Source: Rhodobacterales bacterium HKCCE4037 (GTDB lineage: Bacteria; Pseudomonadota; Alphaproteobacteria; Rhodobacterales; Rhodobacteraceae). From it: a stretch of DNA of 64,000 bases. Position numbers and translations under genes: made by a program. The notes beneath the pieces are model-generated. The model searched no databases. It was not told the DNA's origin and saw only the letters and a list, made by a program, of their open reading frames with translations. The first letter of the stretch is position 1, and the number at the start of each line of letters is the position of its first letter. Positions 35,065 to 43,033 of the stretch are shown here, in pieces. Location of the stretch: positions 62,001-126,000 of the forward strand of contig WVSM01000002.1 in assembly GCA_015689645.1 (NCBI GenBank). Reading direction: 5' to 3'.

Positions 35065-37103
35065 TCCGGCAGATCCTCGGCACGCTGACCCTTCTGCTCG
35101 CCGCGTTAGTCTTCGGCGCGGCGCTGTGGATCAACGACTGGATCGACCGCACTGAACTGCCGCCCCTGACGCTGGAGACCGGGGTGGAAGTGCTGGACCG
35201 CAATGGCGATCTTCTGCGCGCCTACACGGTGGAAAACGGGCGCTGGCGCCTTCCGGTCAGCTACGATGCGGTTGATCCCGGGTTCATCGAAATGCTGATC
35301 GCCTACGAGGATCGCCGGTTCTGGTCCCATCCCGGCGTCGACCTGCGCGCGTTCGTCCGCGCCGCGTGGCAACGCATCACCACCGGCCGGGTCGTCTCCG
35401 GCGGCTCGACCCTGACAATGCAGGTGGCCCGTCTTCTGGAAGATTCGGGCACCGGCGCATGGGACGGCAAGATCCGCCAGATCCGGCTGGCCCTTGCCCT
35501 GGAGCGGCACCTGAGCAAGGAGGAGATCCTCACGCTCTACCTCCATCTCGCGCCGTACGGCGGCAACCTCGAAGGCATCCGGGCCGCGACGCTGACGTGG
35601 TTCGGGACCGAACCAAACCGTCTGACCGCCGCACAATCGGCCCTTCTGGTGGCCATTCCTCAGGCCCCCAATTCGCGTCGCCCTGACCGTTTCCCCGAAG
35701 CCGCCGAGATCGCCCGCAACCGCGTTCTGTCACGGGCCGTGACCTTTACCGATCTGACCGAAGCGCAGATCGAATGGGCACGAAGCGAACCGATCCCGAC
35801 CGAACGTCGCCCCTTCCCCGCCTTCGCCGCCCACCTTGCCGACCGTGCGATTCTCGACCGACCGACACAGGGCACCCATCACCTGACCCTCGACCGCGAT
35901 CTGCAGGCGCAGATGGAACGGCTTGCCGCCCGGGCGATCACAGGCCTGGGCCCCCGGATCAGCACGGCGATCATGGTGATGGATCACGAAACCGGGGCGC
36001 TGCTCGCCTCCGTCGGTTCACCGGATTACACGGATACGGCCCGCGACGGCTTCGTCGACATGACGCAAGCTGTCCGCTCGCCCGGTTCGACCCTGAAGCC
36101 GTTGATCTACGGCCTCGCCATGGACGCGGGCCTGATCCATCCCGAAACGCTGGTGCAGGATCGTCCGATCTCCATCGCGGGCTACGCGCCGCAGAATTTC
36201 GACGAAGTGTTCAGGGGCGAAGTCACGGCGTCCGAAGCGCTTCAGCTGTCGCTGAACATCCCCGCCGTCACGCTGCTCAATGAAATCGGCCCGCACCGGA
36301 TGCTCGCCGCCATGGGCCGCGCCGACATGGAAGTATCCCTGCCGCCAGGCGAAGAACCGGGTCTGGCAATCGCGCTAGGTGGGATAGGCACCTCGATGGA
36401 GGACCTGATGCGCCTCTATGCCGGGATCGCCCGCGGCGGCGTCGCCGCCCCCCTGCATTGGCGCGACGGTAACACTCTTGGGGAAGGGCAGCGCATCCTG
36501 TCGGAAACAGCGGCATGGTATCTCGGAGATATCCTCTCCGGCGTGATCCCCCCGCCGAATGCGCCGCGCGTGGGGCTCAGCTACAAGACCGGCACCAGCT
36601 ACGGCCATCGGGACGCCTGGGCCTTCGGGTTCGACGGACAGCACGTCGTCGGTGTCTGGATGGGCCGCGCCGACGGCGCATCCGTTCCGGGCGCTTTCGG
36701 TGCCGAGCTGTCGGCGCCCCTGCTGTTCGAAGCCTTCGCCCATCTCGGCAACCGGCCCGTGCCCCGGCCTGCGCCGCCGCCCGGTGCGCTGACACTGAGC
36801 AATGCGCAACTGCCCGAAACCCTCCGCCGCTTCGATCCAGCCGAACACATCGCCGATGCGGGTGGCCCCGCCATCACGTTCCCTCCGGAGGGCGCAGTGC
36901 TTGCCTACCAGCCCGGCCTGCCGGTCATGGCGCGCGTGGCCGAGGGGCAACCGCCCTTCACGTGGCTGTGGAACGGCGCGCCCATGGGCGTGGGCCTGCG
37001 CGACCGGGAAATCGAGCTCGATCTAGGCCTTGGGTTCGGAGAGTTGACGGTCATCGATTCCAACGGCCGTGCCGAAACACGCACGGTCGAAGTGGGGAAC
37101 TGA
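35061..37103 (+). CDS. pbpC: Penicillin-binding protein 1C
   Basis: A 680-residue bifunctional class A penicillin-binding protein. One N-terminal membrane anchor (about 5-24) is followed by the GT51 glycosyltransferase with catalytic Glu83 in YEDRRFWSHPGVD and GGSTLTMQVARLL. The transpeptidase domain has SxxK at Ser343-Lys346 (SPGSTLKP), SLN (SLNIPAV) and KTGTSYGHRDAW. The C-terminal BiPBP_C domain (ITFPPEGAVLAYQPGLPVMARV) identifies PbpC. It is translationally coupled to the macroglobulin gene. Together they are viewed as an envelope defence and repair unit, acting in the periplasm on peptidoglycan. Confidence 0.97.
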   Translation: MIRQILGTLTLLLAALVFGAALWINDWIDRTELPPLTLETGVEVLDRNGDLLRAYTVENGRWRLPVSYDAVDPGFIEMLIAYEDRRFWSHPGVDLRAFVRAAWQRITTGRVVSGGSTLTMQVARLLEDSGTGAWDGKIRQIRLALALERHLSKEEILTLYLHLAPYGGNLEGIRAATLTWFGTEPNRLTAAQSALLVAIPQAPNSRRPDRFPEAAEIARNRVLSRAVTFTDLTEAQIEWARSEPIPTERRPFPAFAAHLADRAILDRPTQGTHHLTLDRDLQAQMERLAARAITGLGPRISTAIMVMDHETGALLASVGSPDYTDTARDGFVDMTQAVRSPGSTLKPLIYGLAMDAGLIHPETLVQDRPISIAGYAPQNFDEVFRGEVTASEALQLSLNIPAVTLLNEIGPHRMLAAMGRADMEVSLPPGEEPGLAIALGGIGTSMEDLMRLYAGIARGGVAAPLHWRDGNTLGEGQRILSETAAWYLGDILSGVIPPPNAPRVGLSYKTGTSYGHRDAWAFGFDGQHVVGVWMGRADGASVPGAFGAELSAPLLFEAFAHLGNRPVPRPAPPPGALTLSNAQLPETLRRFDPAEHIADAGGPAITFPPEGAVLAYQPGLPVMARVAEGQPPFTWLWNGAPMGVGLRDREIELDLGLGFGELTVIDSNGRAETRTVEVGN

Positions 37104-37119
37104 CACCCTCATCCTTGTT

Positions 37120-37194
37120 CCCCGGAAATGCCGGGGGTCGTCCATCGCGGCGCCATCGGTCCAAGCCCGATGGACGACGAGGGGCTGGCCCCTC
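37120..37194. repeat. Cluster of three adjacent inverted repeats
   Basis: Between the convergent pbpC and thiolase genes lie three consecutive hairpins: CCCCGG/CCGGGG at 37120-37136 (loop 5); GTCGTCCATCG/CGATGGACGAC at 37137-37178 (11 bp, loop 20); GAGGGGC/GCCCCTC at 37179-37194 (loop 2). They abut without spacing. None has a T-run. They may end both transcripts with help from other factors, stabilise 3' ends, or be a repeat element. Confidence 0.6.
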
Positions 37195-37216
37195 GCATTC
37201 CGACGCGATGCGGCTG

Positions 37217-38392
37217 TCAGACCCGCTCGACGGCCAGCGCAATCCCTTGGCCGCCACCGATACACATCGTGATCAGCGCCTTGGACCCGCCGATCCGTTC
37301 CAGCTCGTAAAGCGCCTTCACGGTGATGATCGCACCGGTCGCACCAACGGGGTGACCAAGCGCAATCGCGCCGCCGTTCGGGTTCACCTTCTCGGGGTCG
37401 AGCCCGAGACCCTTGTTCACCGCGATCGCCTGGGCCGCGAAAGCCTCGTTCGATTCGATCACGTCGAAATCCCCGATGCTCAGACCGGTTTTCGCCAGCA
37501 GGTTTTCGACCGCCGGGACCGGGCCGATACCCATGACCTCGGGGCGCACACCGGCATGGGCATAGCCCAGAACCCGCGCGCGCGGTTTCAGACCGGCCTT
37601 CTCCGCCGCGTCGGCGCGGGCCAGCACGACGGCCCCTGCCCCGTCGTTGATCCCGCTGGCATTGCCCGCGGTCACGCGACCGTCCTTCTTGAACACGGCC
37701 CGCAGACCGGCCAGCGCCTCGGGCGTTGTCGACTTGGGATGTTCATCCACTTCGAACGGCACCATGTCACGCTTCACCTTGATTTCAACCGGCACGATCT
37801 GCTCGGCAAAGCGGCCTTCCTCGATGGCCCGCGCGGCGCGTTCCTGCGAGGCCAAGGCGAAGGCGTCCATCTGCTCGCGGGTCACGTCATGCTCATCTGC
37901 GACGTTCTCGGCGGTCACGCCCATGTGGCCCGTGCCGAAGGGGCAATTCAACGCCCCCAGCATCATGTCGAGCGTCCTGACGTCACCCATCTTCTGGCCG
38001 AACCGCGACTCCTGGTTGATGTAGGGCGACCGGCTCATGCTTTCGGCGCCACCGGCGAGGCCGAACTCCGCGTCGCCCATCGCAAGCGACTGGATCACGC
38101 TGACGATGGCCTGCGCGCCCGAGCCGCACAGCCGGTTCACGTTCATCGCGGGCGTGGTGTCCGGGATGCCCGCCTCCATCGCCGCGACGCGGGACAGGTA
38201 CATGTCACGCGGTTCGGTGTTGATGACGTGCCCGAAGACGACATGGCCGATCTGCCCGCCCTCGACACCGGCGCGCTCCAGCGCGGCCTTGGCCGCCGTC
38301 GCGCCCAGGGTGATCGGCGGCGTCGCGGCGAGCGACCCCCCGAATGTGCCGATCGCCGTGCGTGCGCCCGACAGGATAACGATCTCTTCCAT
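37217..38392 (-). CDS. Acetyl-CoA C-acetyltransferase (thiolase)
   Basis: Cytoplasmic biosynthetic-type thiolase that condenses or cleaves acetoacetyl-CoA or related 3-ketoacyl-CoA. The 391-residue protein has the complete catalytic set: Cys89 in NVNRLCGSGAQA, His347 in ALGHPVGATGA and Cys377 in MCIGGGQGIA. It is of the PhaA/BktB type; choice between short-chain substrates cannot be made from sequence. No phaB or phaC is adjacent. Its ribosome-binding site GGAGG lies in the 3' arm of a strong hairpin just upstream (38395-38425), so expression may be structurally controlled. serA lies upstream on the same strand. Confidence 0.95.
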   Translation of the reverse strand: MEEIVILSGARTAIGTFGGSLAATPPITLGATAAKAALERAGVEGGQIGHVVFGHVINTEPRDMYLSRVAAMEAGIPDTTPAMNVNRLCGSGAQAIVSVIQSLAMGDAEFGLAGGAESMSRSPYINQESRFGQKMGDVRTLDMMLGALNCPFGTGHMGVTAENVADEHDVTREQMDAFALASQERAARAIEEGRFAEQIVPVEIKVKRDMVPFEVDEHPKSTTPEALAGLRAVFKKDGRVTAGNASGINDGAGAVVLARADAAEKAGLKPRARVLGYAHAGVRPEVMGIGPVPAVENLLAKTGLSIGDFDVIESNEAFAAQAIAVNKGLGLDPEKVNPNGGAIALGHPVGATGAIITVKALYELERIGGSKALITMCIGGGQGIALAVERV

Positions 38393-38394
38393 GG

Positions 38395-38425
38395 AAAAAC
38401 CCTCCGCAATGTCTCGCGGAGGGTT
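38395..38425 (-). terminator. Terminator-shaped hairpin holding the thiolase ribosome-binding site
   Basis: On the minus strand a perfect 10-bp stem (AACCCTCCGC / GCGGAGGGTT, loop of 8) is followed by three more T, then CC and the thiolase ATG. It is placed to terminate serA (42 bases after its stop), yet GGAGG in its 3' arm is the only good ribosome-binding site for the thiolase, seven bases from the start. Confidence 0.8.
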
Positions 38426-38466
38426 AGATCACCATTGCCGGGTCGAAGCCAAGACGACGTGGCGTC

Positions 38467-40062
38467 TCAGGCGGTTTCGAACCGCAGCGGCCGGACCTGC
38501 TGGAACATGCCGGTGTCCATCAGCTTCTGCAGCACGGAGGCCGGCGGCTGGTCGTCGAGGTAGAGAAGCGCAATCGCCTCCCCGTCACGGGCCGACCGGC
38601 CAAGGGTGAAGTTGGCGATGTTCACGCCGTTCTCGCCCATAGTCTGGCCCAAGGTCCCGATGATGCCGGGCACATCCTCGTTCGTGGTGTAGAGCATGTG
38701 TTCCCCGATCTCGGCGTCGATGTTGATGCCCTTGATCTGGATGAAGCGGGGCTTGCCGTCGCTGAAGACCGTCCCGGCGATCGACCGTGTCTTCTTCTCG
38801 GTTTTCACCACCAGCCGGATGTAGCCGTCGAACACGCCGGTCTTGTCCTGGGTCGTGGTGGAAATCTCGATCCCGCGATCCTTGGCGATGACCGGGGCGG
38901 ACACCATGTTCACATCCGGGTTCGTCGCTTTCATCACGCCGGCAATCGCGGCGCAGTTGAGCGCCTGCAGGTTCATGCCCGCCACGGTGCCGTTGTAGAC
39001 CACTTCGATATCCTCGATGGCTTCTTCGGTCAGCTGGCCCACGAACGCACCCAGGTGCTCGGCCAGTTTCACCCACGGCCCCATGATCGCGGCTTCCGCA
39101 GCCGTGACCGACGGCATGTTCAGCGCGTTCGAGACGGCGCCGGTCAGCAGGTAATCCGACATCTGCTCAGCCACCTGAAGCGCCACGTTCTCCTGCGCTT
39201 CGGTCGTGGCCGCGCCAAGGTGCGGCGTCACCACGACGTTGGGCAGGTGAAACAGCGGGTTCTCGGTCGCCGGTTCGGTCTTGAACACGTCGAAGGCCGC
39301 GCCCGCGACATGGCCCTCTTTCAGCATCTCGGCCAACGCCTCTTCATCGACCAGCCCGCCGCGCGCGCAGTTGATGATCCGCACGCCCTTCTTGGTCTTT
39401 TTCAGGTTCTCGGCGGACAGGATATTCGCCGTCTTCTCGGTGAACGGCACGTGCAGCGTGATGAAATCGGACTTCTGAAGCAGTTCATCCAGTTCCACCT
39501 TCCGGGCGCCGATCTCCTTGGCGCGCTCCTCGCTGAGGAACGGATCATAGGCCACGACCTTCATCTTCAGGCCCAGGGCGCGCGAGATGACGATGGATCC
39601 GATGTTGCCCGCACCGATCACGCCGAGGGTCTTGCCGGTCAGCTCGACGCCCATGAACTTGGATTTCTCCCACTTCCCGTCGTGGGTGGAGGCGCTGGCC
39701 TCGGGGATCTGCCGGGCGACGGCGAACATCATCGCGATGGCATGTTCTGCGGTGGTGATCGAGTTGCCGAAGGGCGTGTTCATCACGATGATGCCCTTCT
39801 TCGACGCGGCGGGGATATCGACATTGTCGACCCCGATCCCGGCGCGGCCCACCACTTTCAGGTTGGTGGCGGCCTCGATGATCTTCTCGGTCACCTTGGT
39901 GGCAGAGCGGATCGCAAGGCCGTCATACTGGTCGATCACGGACAGGAGCTTGTCCTTGTCCTTGCCGATGGTGGGGTCAAAGGTCACGTCGATGCCACGG
40001 TCGCGGAAGATCTGGACGGCGGTTTCGCTCAGCTTGTCTGAGACGAGGACTTTGGGGGCCAT
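38467..40062 (-). CDS. serA: D-3-phosphoglycerate dehydrogenase SerA
   Basis: First enzyme of serine synthesis: NAD-dependent oxidation of 3-phosphoglycerate. The 531-residue long form has the substrate/NAD region ([27 protein letters not shown]), the catalytic Arg region NCARGGLVDEEAL, Glu and His (HLGAATTEAQENVA), then an intervening ASB domain and a C-terminal ACT domain (DVPGIIGTLGQTMGENGVNIANFTLGR) that usually gives serine feedback control. AAGGAG eight bases upstream favours ATG 40062 over the GTG at 40071. It follows serC by 79 bases on the same strand. Confidence 0.97.
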   Translation of the reverse strand: MAPKVLVSDKLSETAVQIFRDRGIDVTFDPTIGKDKDKLLSVIDQYDGLAIRSATKVTEKIIEAATNLKVVGRAGIGVDNVDIPAASKKGIIVMNTPFGNSITTAEHAIAMMFAVARQIPEASASTHDGKWEKSKFMGVELTGKTLGVIGAGNIGSIVISRALGLKMKVVAYDPFLSEERAKEIGARKVELDELLQKSDFITLHVPFTEKTANILSAENLKKTKKGVRIINCARGGLVDEEALAEMLKEGHVAGAAFDVFKTEPATENPLFHLPNVVVTPHLGAATTEAQENVALQVAEQMSDYLLTGAVSNALNMPSVTAAEAAIMGPWVKLAEHLGAFVGQLTEEAIEDIEVVYNGTVAGMNLQALNCAAIAGVMKATNPDVNMVSAPVIAKDRGIEISTTTQDKTGVFDGYIRLVVKTEKKTRSIAGTVFSDGKPRFIQIKGINIDAEIGEHMLYTTNEDVPGIIGTLGQTMGENGVNIANFTLGRSARDGEAIALLYLDDQPPASVLQKLMDTGMFQQVRPLRFETA

Positions 40063-40141
40063 GTCAGGCACTCCTTCTGGGTCGGCGCACAGATCCTTCT
40101 AGAAGGATCTGCCATTGCCGAATTTTCTGGAAAATTCTGTT

Positions 40142-41308
40142 TCAGGCAGCTTCGGCCAGAGCCTCGATCTCGGCGGCGAAGGCCCAGTCGAGCCACGGCA
40201 GCATCGCCTCGATATCCGAGGTTTCGACCGTCGCGCCGCACCAGATCCGCAGGCCGGCCGGCGCATCGCGGTAGGCCCCGATGTCAAGCGCGACACCTTC
40301 GGCCTCCATCCGCTTGGCCACGGCCTTGGCGAAGGCAGCACCATCGGTGATGCGCGGGTCGGTGAACTTCAGGCACACGGACGTGTTCGACCGCGTGGCC
40401 GGATCGGAGGCGAGGTTGTCGATCCAGTCGCGCGCCTCGCAGAAATCGAAAATCGCCTGCGCATTGGCATTGGCACGCGCCTGCAGGGCGGGCAGGCCGC
40501 CGATGCTGTCGGCCCAGTCCAGCGCAACCTTGTAATCCTCGACACAGAGCATCGACGGCGTGTTGATCGTCTCACCCCGGAAGATGCCGTCGATCAGCTT
40601 GCCGCCTTTCGTCAGGCGGAAGATCTTCGGCAGCGGCCATGCCGGGGTGTAGCTTTCCAGCCGTTCGACGGCGCGGGGGCTCAGGATCAGCATGCCATGC
40701 GCACCCTCGCCGCCCATCACTTTCTGCCAGGAGAAGGTGGTCACATCCAGCTTGTCCCACGGCAGGTCCTGCGCGAAGGCGGCGCTGGTCGCGTCGCAGA
40801 TCGTCAGGCCGTCCCGGTCCGCCGGGATCGCGTCGCCATTCGGCACCCGCACGCCCGAGGTCGTGCCGTTCCAGGTGAAGACAACGTCGGTATTCCAGTC
40901 GACCGCTGTCAGGTCCGGCAGGTCGCCGTAATCCGCGGTCATGGTGGTCGCATCGAGCTTGAGCTGCTTGACCACATCGGTGACCCAGCCCGCGCCGAAG
41001 CTTTCCCAGGCCAGCATGGTGACCGGCCGCGCGCCCAGCATCGACCACATGGCCATTTCCACCGCGCCGGTGTCCGAGGCGGGGACGATCCCGACCTTGT
41101 AGCCCTCTGGCACGCCAAGGATCTCGGCGGTGCGGTCAATCACGGATTTCAGCAGGTCTTTCCCCACGGCAGCGCGGTGCGAGCGGCCAACAGGCGCATC
41201 GCTCAGGGCTTCCGGTGTCCAGGTGGGGGGTTTGGTGCAGGGCCCCGAGGAAAAACGGGGATTCATCGGCTTCTGGTCCGGCCGCGTGGCCGGTTGGGTC
41301 GTGCTCAT
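40142..41308 (-). CDS. serC: Phosphoserine transaminase SerC
   Basis: Second enzyme of serine synthesis (3-phosphohydroxypyruvate plus glutamate to phosphoserine), PLP-dependent. The 388-residue protein is of the alphaproteobacterial type: [15 protein letters not shown] at the N-terminus, [12 protein letters not shown], the PLP site [13 protein letters not shown], and the lysine in [20 protein letters not shown] lies eight bases before the ATG. The open frame continues upstream through a structured leader, but [10 protein letters not shown] is the right start. serA follows directly, so the pair forms an operon. Confidence 0.96.
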   Translation of the reverse strand: MSTTQPATRPDQKPMNPRFSSGPCTKPPTWTPEALSDAPVGRSHRAAVGKDLLKSVIDRTAEILGVPEGYKVGIVPASDTGAVEMAMWSMLGARPVTMLAWESFGAGWVTDVVKQLKLDATTMTADYGDLPDLTAVDWNTDVVFTWNGTTSGVRVPNGDAIPADRDGLTICDATSAAFAQDLPWDKLDVTTFSWQKVMGGEGAHGMLILSPRAVERLESYTPAWPLPKIFRLTKGGKLIDGIFRGETINTPSMLCVEDYKVALDWADSIGGLPALQARANANAQAIFDFCEARDWIDNLASDPATRSNTSVCLKFTDPRITDGAAFAKAVAKRMEAEGVALDIGAYRDAPAGLRIWCGATVETSDIEAMLPWLDWAFAAEIEALAEAA

Positions 41309-41479
41309 GGTGGTATCCTCACAGATATGCGCCCCTCGTTGGGGAGGGGTGTCCCACCGCCGGACATACGGCTGAGCCTGACGCCGAACAAGACGGAAAA
41401 TGCGCCCCATGGGTCGCTTTTTCGCGTTCGGAAGCCGGACAGGTTCACGATCGGAAACTTGGCCGCGATCTGGGAGCGT
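41309..41479 (-). promoter_or_regulatory. serC leader region with hairpins
   Basis: The 171 bases between the KynB-like gene and serC carry a hairpin (CCCCTC/GAGGGG, loop of 6, at 41332-41349) ending 11 bases before the serC ribosome-binding site. A possible second stem, GCGACCC/GGGGCGC (imperfect), lies near 41400-41417. An RNA leader motif upstream of serC is described in Alphaproteobacteria; I cannot confirm from memory that this region fits its consensus. Confidence 0.3.
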
Positions 41480-42277
41480 CTACTCCAGCAGAAGTCGGGT
41501 CAGAGCGCCGTCACGACTCTCCAACCCGGCGATGATGCTGAAATGGTTTACGCCGGGCAGTTCCACCGCACGGGTCTCCGCCCCAAGGCCGGTCCAGATA
41601 TTCGCGAGAAGCGCGTTCTGCCGCCGGAACTCGGGCCGCTCCTCCGCACCGACGACGCAGGTCACGCGCGCGCCATGGATCGGAGCCAGCAACGCCGGGC
41701 TTTCATGGATCGCCTCCTCTCTCGTCAATCGCAACGTCTCGTTCATCCTGGTCCGCAACAGCGGCCGCAGATCATGAACCCCCGAGATCGAAACGACGTG
41801 GACGATCCGCGCCGCGATGTCCGGCGGCAAGGCGCCCTCGCATACCATTCGCGTCACCAGATGCCCGCCGGCCGAATGCCCGATCAAACGGATGGGTCCG
41901 GCGATCCGCTCGGCAGCGACCCGTACCGCGTGCACGATTTCCCCCGTGATCTCCGCGATCCGCGCCTCGGGCGCGAGCGTGTAGGTCAGCGCCGCGACAC
42001 TCTGTCCGGCCGCGAGCGGCCCTTCAACCAGATGCGCGAAATCCCGACCCGAGAACGCCATCCAGTAGCCGCCATGAACAATGATCGTCAGTCCCGAAGA
42101 TGGGTGTTCGGGACTATAGAGATCAAAAAACTGACGGCTCTCGCGCCCGGTCCGAACCGTTTGCGGGCTGTGGCGGGCCCGTGTTGCATCGGCCCGTTCC
42201 TTCCAGCCGTCAACGATCGCGTCCGCATCCGCGATATAGGCCCCGTTTGCATATGCGCCGTCCCAGTCCGTGATCAT
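41480..42277 (-). CDS. Alpha/beta hydrolase, kynurenine formamidase-like
   Basis: A 265-residue cytoplasmic hydrolase. The oxyanion-hole motif VHGGYWMAF and the nucleophile elbow IGHSAGGHLV, followed by an acid and GVNHFSII at the expected end, match the HGGxW family that includes eukaryotic-type arylformamidases. The natural substrate may be N-formylkynurenine or another small ester or amide; no tryptophan-degradation genes are next to it. AGGGAGA precedes the ATG at 42277. It is divergent from the ABC transporter operon and upstream of serC. Confidence 0.85.
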   Translation of the reverse strand: MITDWDGAYANGAYIADADAIVDGWKERADATRARHSPQTVRTGRESRQFFDLYSPEHPSSGLTIIVHGGYWMAFSGRDFAHLVEGPLAAGQSVAALTYTLAPEARIAEITGEIVHAVRVAAERIAGPIRLIGHSAGGHLVTRMVCEGALPPDIAARIVHVVSISGVHDLRPLLRTRMNETLRLTREEAIHESPALLAPIHGARVTCVVGAEERPEFRRQNALLANIWTGLGAETRAVELPGVNHFSIIAGLESRDGALTRLLLE

Positions 42278-42371
42278 CGCACGTCTCCCTGCCACTCCAG
42301 AACCTGCGGCAAAACACGCCCCCGCCGCAATGGCCCGTGGCGATCGAAAGGCGGGCTGCTACATCTGCTGC

Positions 42372-43031
42372 ATGACCGACCCGCTTCTCGATCTGCGCGA
42401 TATTCACAAATCCTACGCCGACACACCCGTGTTGTCCGGCGTATCCCTGTCGATGCAGGCGGGCGAAACCCTCGCCCTGACCGGGGAAAGCGGCTCCGGC
42501 AAATCGACGCTGCTGCACCTTGCCGGTGGCCTCGATCAGCCAGACAGCGGCGCGATTCTTTTGCAGGGCCACGATATCGCCGCGATGGACGATGCCGCGC
42601 GGGCCGAGGCGCGTCGCAACCGGGTCGGGCTGATCTTCCAGCAATTCAACCTCGTTCCATCCCTGACCGTGGCCGCCAATGTCGCGCTTCAGGCGCGTCT
42701 TGCGGGACGGCACGATCCTGCGTTCTGCGAGACGCTTGCGCAGCGCCTCGGGCTGTCCGACCTCCTCGCGCGCTATCCCGAACAGCTGTCCGGCGGGCAA
42801 CAGCAACGCGTCGCTATCGCGCGGGCCCTCGCTCCGCGTCCGGCGCTGATCCTGGCAGATGAGCCCACCGGCAACCTCGACGAGGAAACCGGCGATGTCG
42901 TTCTGTCGCTTCTGCTGGATCTCGTGGCCGACACTGGCGCCGGCCTCCTCATGGTCACCCATTCCCAGCGCCTCGCGTCACGACTTTCCCGTCGCATCCA
43001 CCTGTCGCGCGGCGTGCTGGTGCGGGAGTGA
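42372..43031 (+). CDS. ABC transporter ATP-binding protein (LolD/MacB type)
   Basis: A 219-residue ATPase with Walker A GESGSGKST, Q-loop FQQFNLVPSLTVAANVAL, signature LSGGQQQRVAIARAL and Walker B ALILADEPTGNLDEETG. The FNLVPSLT and GNLD patterns are those of MacB/LolD/FtsE-type ATPases that drive mechanical work on the envelope side of the membrane instead of classic import. An upstream extension of the open frame lacks family similarity; MTDPLLDLRDIHKSY is the natural start. The next gene, a FtsX-fold permease, overlaps its stop. Confidence 0.95.
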   Translation: MTDPLLDLRDIHKSYADTPVLSGVSLSMQAGETLALTGESGSGKSTLLHLAGGLDQPDSGAILLQGHDIAAMDDAARAEARRNRVGLIFQQFNLVPSLTVAANVALQARLAGRHDPAFCETLAQRLGLSDLLARYPEQLSGGQQQRVAIARALAPRPALILADEPTGNLDEETGDVVLSLLLDLVADTGAGLLMVTHSQRLASRLSRRIHLSRGVLVRE

Positions 43032-43033
43032 CC

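Noticed and set aside
40115-42862. 915-codon plus-strand frame across serC, the hydrolase and the ABC ATPase
   Set aside because: Runs through three well-supported genes in the wrong frame or strand; no recognisable domain.
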